The notes beneath the pieces are model-generated. The model saw only the letters and a program-made list of their open reading frames with translations, was not told the DNA's origin and searched no databases. From Natroniella sulfidigena (GTDB lineage Bacteria; Bacillota; Halanaerobiia; Halobacteroidales; Halobacteroidaceae), in assembly GCF_023223645.1 (NCBI RefSeq), contig NZ_JALKBY010000004.1, forward strand, positions 62,001 to 126,000: 64,000 nucleotides of DNA, read 5' to 3'. Positions 60,523 to 64,000 of the stretch are shown piece after piece. How positions within the stretch are numbered: position 1 is the stretch's first letter; each line of letters opens with the position of its first letter. Position numbers and translations under genes: made by a program.

Positions 60523-61302
60523 TTAACTTAGCTTTTTTACTATCTTAAAGGAAGTACGATGAATTGGAGTTGGCCCATGTTCTCGTAATGCTTGAATATG
60601 TTTTTGAGTACCATACCCTTTATGTTGGGCCAAATTATATTCAGGAAATTGTTGATCATAATCAACTAGAATCCGATCTCTTGTTACCTTAGCTATAATG
60701 GAAGCAGCAGCAATTGAAACACTATTGCTATCTCCTTCAGTAATTGCTGCCTGTGCTAGATCGGTTTCAGGAAGATGTTCAGCATCGATCAATAAATAAT
60801 CCGGCACTTGCTCTAAATCAGCAACTGCTTCTCTCATCGCCTGATAGGTAGCTTGTAAAATATTAATTCGATCAATTGTTTGGCTATCAACAATTCCAAC
60901 CCCAATACCTAATGCTTTCTCTTGAATGACTGCAAATAATTCCTCACGTTTCTTTTCAGATAATTTTTTAGAATCATCTACACCTAAGATTAAAGTATCC
61001 TCAGGTAAGATAACAGCAGCAGCTACTACTGGTCCTGCTAAAGGCCCTCGACCTGCCTCATCTATTCCTGCAATCAAATTATATCCTTGTTGGCGTAGCC
61101 TATCTTCATGCCGACTCATCTTTTTAAATTTCGCAATAGCTTCTTCTCTTTTTTCTTGGCGACGGACAATCTGTCGGGCCAACTTCTGAACCCCTTTTCT
61201 AGAATCAGCTGCTAACTTCTCAATTAAATCTTCTGATATTTCCTCAAAATTATTAACTTTAGCTTTAATCTCTTTTATCGTTAACTTGGATAGTTCCATC
61301 AT
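60523..61302 (-). CDS. rnhB: Ribonuclease HII
   Basis: Removes RNA from RNA-DNA hybrids and misinserted ribonucleotides. 259 residues with the ~70-residue N-terminal extension typical of Bacillus RnhB. Catalytic DEDD: Asp and Glu in GIDEAGRGPLAGPVVAAAVI (near 78-97), Asp in YLLIDAEHL (near 168-176), and the last Asp near 205 (KVTRDRIL). It lies 23 nt after rbgA. Confidence 0.97.
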   Translation of the reverse strand: MMELSKLTIKEIKAKVNNFEEISEDLIEKLAADSRKGVQKLARQIVRRQEKREEAIAKFKKMSRHEDRLRQQGYNLIAGIDEAGRGPLAGPVVAAAVILPEDTLILGVDDSKKLSEKKREELFAVIQEKALGIGVGIVDSQTIDRINILQATYQAMREAVADLEQVPDYLLIDAEHLPETDLAQAAITEGDSNSVSIAAASIIAKVTRDRILVDYDQQFPEYNLAQHKGYGTQKHIQALREHGPTPIHRTSFKIVKKLS

Positions 61303-61325
61303 AACAACTCCTTATTTCTAACCAA

Positions 61326-62174
61326 TTAAACTGTTGGCGGTAATTCTAAAGTAAGTTTTCCAAATTTACCTTCCTGAAACTCTTTAATAATTATCTTAGA
61401 AGTCCGCTCACGATCAATTCTTCCTCCTGATTGCAAACAACCACGCTTTCTCCCAATATCTGCTATCAATTGATATGTATCAGAAGTAATTTGGTTTAAG
61501 TTAAATCTTTCTTTCAACTTATTAGGAGCAACTTGTTGTAAAATTTCAACCAATTTATAGGCAAGTAGCTCATTTTCAACTAAATTTTCCTTGATCGCTC
61601 CTGTAATTGCTAGCTTAAAACCAACCTCTTCATCTTCAAATTTAGGCCATAAAATCCCAGGAGTATCCAACAACTCAAATCCTCTTCTCAGTTTGACCCA
61701 TTGTTGGCCCTTAGTAACACCTGGTCTATTCCCCGTTCGAGCACTTTTCTTATTACTAAGTTGGTTAATCAATTGAGATTTTCCAACATTAGGAATACCA
61801 ACTATCATTAATCTAATATCACGTTCTTTACGCCCTTTATCTGCTAAAGCAGAGAGTTTATCTTCCATAATTTGTTGTGCTAAATTTAAAATTTGATTCA
61901 CTCCTGCTCCAGTCAAAGAATTAACAGCTAGCGTTGGAGCTGAATCAGCAAGATACTGCTTCCATTCTTTGGTTCGTTTTTGATCAGCTAAATCTCTCTT
62001 ATTAAGGACAATAATCCGCTTTTTATCTGCCAAAATATCTTCTATATCAGGATTTCTACTACTTAATGGAATTCTAGCATCCAATAATTCAATTACTACA
62101 TCAATTAATTTTAAACCTTCTTCAACCTTCTTTTTGGCTTTAGCCATATGGCCAGGATACCATTGAATTGACAT
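61326..62174 (-). CDS. rbgA: Ribosome biogenesis GTPase A
   Basis: Circularly permuted GTPase (YlqF) needed for late 50S assembly. 282 residues. Permuted order: G4 NKRDLA (near 58-63), G1 GIPNVGKSQLINQLS (near 126-140), G3 DTPG (near 173-176). N-terminal WYPGHMAKAKKKVEEGLKLI (near 5-24) is characteristic. In B. subtilis it interacts with 50S including L6; L19 (rplS) is encoded just upstream. Confidence 0.97.
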   Translation of the reverse strand: MSIQWYPGHMAKAKKKVEEGLKLIDVVIELLDARIPLSSRNPDIEDILADKKRIIVLNKRDLADQKRTKEWKQYLADSAPTLAVNSLTGAGVNQILNLAQQIMEDKLSALADKGRKERDIRLMIVGIPNVGKSQLINQLSNKKSARTGNRPGVTKGQQWVKLRRGFELLDTPGILWPKFEDEEVGFKLAITGAIKENLVENELLAYKLVEILQQVAPNKLKERFNLNQITSDTYQLIADIGRKRGCLQSGGRIDRERTSKIIIKEFQEGKFGKLTLELPPTV

Positions 62175-62189
62175 TAAACTTAGCCTCCT

Positions 62190-62702
62190 CTAATTAATTA
62201 AACCTATTCTAGTTAGCGGCCAAAAGATAAAACTACCTTGTCCTACGATATTTTCACGTGGAACAAAGCCCCAGTACCTACTATCTTCGCTGTTGTTCCG
62301 ATTATCACCTAAGACAAAATAATTATCTTCAGGAACTTCAACCTCTGAGAAATCACTATACATCTTTTCTACTACATAATCCTCTTCTAATGGTTGCTCA
62401 TTAATATAAACCTGACCATCAGTAATCTCAACTCGATCTCCAGGCATACCAATTATTCTTTTAATAAAGTTGTATTCAGGTTCAACAGGATATTTAAAAA
62501 CAACTACCTCCTGTCTACGTGGTTCACGAAATCTATAAATAAATTTATTAGCAAAGATTCTATCTCCAGGTTGCAATTCAGGCATCATTGAGCCTGACGG
62601 AATATAGAAAGCTTGAGCAACAAAATTAATAATAAAAAAGGCAATTACAACCGCCACAATAATAGCTTCTAAATATTCTTTAATTGTTTCTTTATCCAGC
62701 AT
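62190..62702 (-). CDS. lepB: Type I signal peptidase
   Basis: Removes signal peptides outside the membrane. 170 residues with one N-terminal membrane helix (about 13-32), the Sip-type arrangement. Catalytic Ser in AFYIPSGSMMPELQPGDRIF (near 31-50). Lys in YNFIKRIIGMPGDRVEITDG (near 77-96). C-terminal GDNRNNSEDSRYWG (near 130-143). The neighbouring FliP and other secreted proteins here are likely clients. Confidence 0.96.
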   Translation of the reverse strand: MLDKETIKEYLEAIIVAVVIAFFIINFVAQAFYIPSGSMMPELQPGDRIFANKFIYRFREPRRQEVVVFKYPVEPEYNFIKRIIGMPGDRVEITDGQVYINEQPLEEDYVVEKMYSDFSEVEVPEDNYFVLGDNRNNSEDSRYWGFVPRENIVGQGSFIFWPLTRIGLIN

Positions 62703-62720
62703 TAATAAACACTCCTATAC

Positions 62721-62757
62721 AAAAGAGGACAAGCCTGCACAGCCAGTCCCCTTCTTA
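62721..62757 (-). terminator. Terminator after rplS
   Basis: AAGAGGAC (62723-62730) pairs with GTCCCCTT (62747-62754) with one mismatch, inner GCC/GGC-like pairs, and TTTT follows on the minus strand (62721-62724). It lies between rplS and lepB, so lepB needs read-through or its own start. Confidence 0.6.
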
Positions 62758-62778
62758 AATAAATTTAAGTACAATTTA

Positions 62779-63123
62779 TTAATTTCTTTTTTCTCGTACT
62801 TGAGCAGCCTTACCTTGACGATCTCTTAAATAATACAATTTAGCTCGATTAACATCTCCACGTTTAGCAACTTCAATCTTGTCAATCTTTGGAGAATGTA
62901 ATGGGAAAATTCGTTCAACTCCAACACCGAAAGATATCTTTCTTACAGTAAAGGTTTCGCGTACGCTACCACCTTGTCTTTTGATTACAATACCTTCGAA
63001 AATCTGGATTCTTTCTTTCCCACCTTCCTGAACCTTAAGGTGAACTTTAACAGTATCACCTGGGCCAAACTCAGGAATATCGTCACGTAATTGCTCTTGT
63101 TCTACAATATCAACTAAGTTCAT
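62779..63123 (-). CDS. rplS: 50S ribosomal protein L19
   Basis: L19 at the 30S-50S interface. The ORF is open from 63141, but the ATG at 63123 after GAGAGGAGGAAAG fits the family; 114 residues. Motifs: [20 protein letters not shown] (near 17-36), [20 protein letters not shown] (near 38-57), [20 protein letters not shown] (near 59-78) and [18 protein letters not shown] at the end. It has its own promoter and leader. Confidence 0.98.
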   Translation of the reverse strand: MNLVDIVEQEQLRDDIPEFGPGDTVKVHLKVQEGGKERIQIFEGIVIKRQGGSVRETFTVRKISFGVGVERIFPLHSPKIDKIEVAKRGDVNRAKLYYLRDRQGKAAQVREKRN

Positions 63124-63226
63124 ATTCTTTCCTCCTCTCACAAAACGTTCTTAAACTATATTATAGCCAGAGGACCGTCTGTTTTTGTCCGTAAATCATT
63201 ATAACACATGCTAAATTTAATTACAA
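63124..63226 (-). promoter_or_regulatory. Sigma-A-type promoter and leader of rplS
   Basis: On the minus strand TTGTAA (63221-63226), 17 nt ending in TGTGT, and TATAAT (63198-63203). The ~70-nt leader contains GACGGTCCTCTGGC and may be an L19 leader element, but I could not fold it into the known L19 leader with confidence. Confidence 0.68.
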
Positions 63227-63259
63227 GCTATATTTTACCCTTAATCTCTTTTGTTATTC

Positions 63260-63405
63260 AGTTGACAGTGAACAGTTGACGGTTGACAGTTAAAAAATAA
63301 ATTCAAAACCACTCTCTAAACTCCTAAACATAAGACTTTTCAACCGTCTTAAGTATTTAAGGTTTTACTCTTTAACTGTAAACTGTAAATTGTAAATTGT
63401 ACATT
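63260..63405. repeat. Heptamer-phased inverted element (AGTTGAC/AATTTAC type)
   Basis: Left arm: AGTTGAC (63260), AGTGAAC, AGTTGAC, GGTTGAC, AGTTAAA. Right arm on the minus strand (63405 down to 63371): AATGTAC, AATTTAC, AATTTAC, AGTTTAC, AGTTAAA. Both arms have five units in exact 7-nt phase and end inward with AGTTAAA. The ~75-nt core includes CGTCTTAAGTATTTAAGG. It lies between the rplS promoter and the methyltransferase. Confidence 0.85.
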
Positions 63406-63449
63406 TGTTTCTTACTTCCCCCTCCGGGTTCTTTGAACCCTTCGTGATG

Positions 63450-63473
63450 AAAAAATCCGCTCTTAGATTTTTT
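63450..63473 (-). terminator. Terminator after the SPOUT methyltransferase
   Basis: AAAAAATC (63450-63457) and GATTTTTT (63466-63473) form an 8-bp stem with an 8-nt loop directly after the stop. On the minus strand the stem ends in a T6 run. A second stem GGGTTC/GAACCC (63426-63440) lies beyond it. Confidence 0.65.
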
Positions 63474-64000
63474 CTACCACCAAGCTTCACCTAACAATCT
63501 ATCCAAGATAATCGCAGCAGCACTTCTGACTGACAGATGATTATAATCACCTGGTCCATAAATTGGCTCTAAAATATAATCAGCAGAATTCATAGTCTCT
63601 TTAGTCAAACCCCAACCCGTTCCTAACAAGATCAAATAAACTTCTTCTCCTTGCTGAATCTCTTGCCTTAACTTCTTATAACTTATAGTATTAGAATAAG
63701 TCCTAGCATCAGTCGTGACTAAAGTTGGCTCCTTGCCTTCCTTAGCTGTTATATCTGCTATTACATCTTCAAGCTCAGCCTTAATCTCAAGCACACTAAA
63801 TGCCTCTTTACGATCTGGATTATATTCTGCTCCAAAATCTCCTGCCCAATAATCCTTCATCCGCTTAACTAATCCCTGCTGAGAATCTAAATGGTTTACT
63901 ATATAATACTGACCAATATTATATGTTCTACTGGCTCGAGCAATATCATGTAAATCTAAATTAGTAACTGTAGTAGTAATTACTTCCATATTCTTATTAT
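63474..64000 (-). CDS. SPOUT RNA methyltransferase family protein (partial, 5' end beyond window)
   Basis: The frame is open to the window edge, so the start lies outside; NKN precedes the internal Met (MEVITTTVTNLDLHDIARAS), as in relatives that read KNGEVITTAITN. This family (Methyltrn_RNA_4) is typically encoded beside trmD and rplS. Knot-forming C-terminal region: VYLILLGTGWGLTKETMNSA (near 121-140 of the visible part) and GDYNHLSVRSAAAIILDRLL (near 148-167), which bind SAM. The substrate RNA is unknown. It is separated from rplS by a terminator and a heptamer repeat element. Confidence 0.88.
   Translation of the reverse strand, partial: NKNMEVITTTVTNLDLHDIARASRTYNIGQYYIVNHLDSQQGLVKRMKDYWAGDFGAEYNPDRKEAFSVLEIKAELEDVIADITAKEGKEPTLVTTDARTYSNTISYKKLRQEIQQGEEVYLILLGTGWGLTKETMNSADYILEPIYGPGDYNHLSVRSAAAIILDRLLGEAWW

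Overview
The window is a chromosomal segment of a low-GC, flagellated Firmicute. Very AT-rich coding, strong GGAGG-type ribosome binding sites and the presence of CodY, PolC, RbgA, SigD, FliY and CheC/CheD all point to Bacillota. Gene content (a flagellar locus with FapA, Smg beside TopA/DprA, folate one-carbon enzymes) would suit anaerobic halophiles of the Halanaerobiales/Halobacteroidaceae, but that placement is an inference. No rRNA, tRNA, CRISPR array, prophage or intact insertion sequence was seen. Almost everything is on the minus strand, so transcription runs from high to low coordinates.

Layout in transcription order. (1) 64.0-60.3 kb: SPOUT methyltransferase (5' cut by the window edge), rplS with its own promoter and terminator, lepB, rbgA, rnhB and a 76-residue protein. 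(2) 59.9-52.4 kb, an accessory stretch: a plus-strand MetF-type reductase fused to a cysteine-rich MTHFR_C/MetV-like domain, yraN, comM, a DUF421/DUF4363 pair, fchA, a frameshifted isochorismatase remnant, and cardiolipin synthase. (3) 52.3-45.8 kb: dprA, smg, topA, hslV, hslU, codY. (4) 45.4-15.2 kb: a fla/che supercluster from flgB to sigD, fapA and three membrane or charged accessory proteins. (5) 14.9-1 kb: rpsB, tsf, pyrH, frr, uppS, cdsA, ytvI, dxr, rseP, two accessory genes, ispG, proS, a glycosyltransferase, an MgtC-like protein and the start of polC (3' cut by the window edge).

This is the same long-range order as the Bacillus subtilis rplS-rnhB-dprA-topA-hslVU-codY-fla/che-sigD-swrB-rpsB-...-proS-polC region. 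Differences: no xerC/trmFO beside hslV, no cheY beside fliY, and no cheB/cheA/cheW between flhG and cheC, where two tandem PilZ (c-di-GMP receptor) genes sit instead.

The less ordinary observations are: (a) a 22-codon ORF with a good ribosome binding site between fliL and fliM that encodes only the FliM/FliY N-terminal motif; (b) fliH split by a frameshift at an A9 tract; (c) four intergenic inverted elements whose arms are degenerate tandem heptamers with strict 7-nt phasing, and a second family of 6-nt-phased arrays; (d) a 40-bp perfect palindrome between codY and the flagellar operon; (e) a GCAGGA-N17-GAA leader motif shared by the flagellar operon and the MetF-type gene. Good sigma-A-type promoters are visible before proS, rpsB, flgB, codY and rplS.
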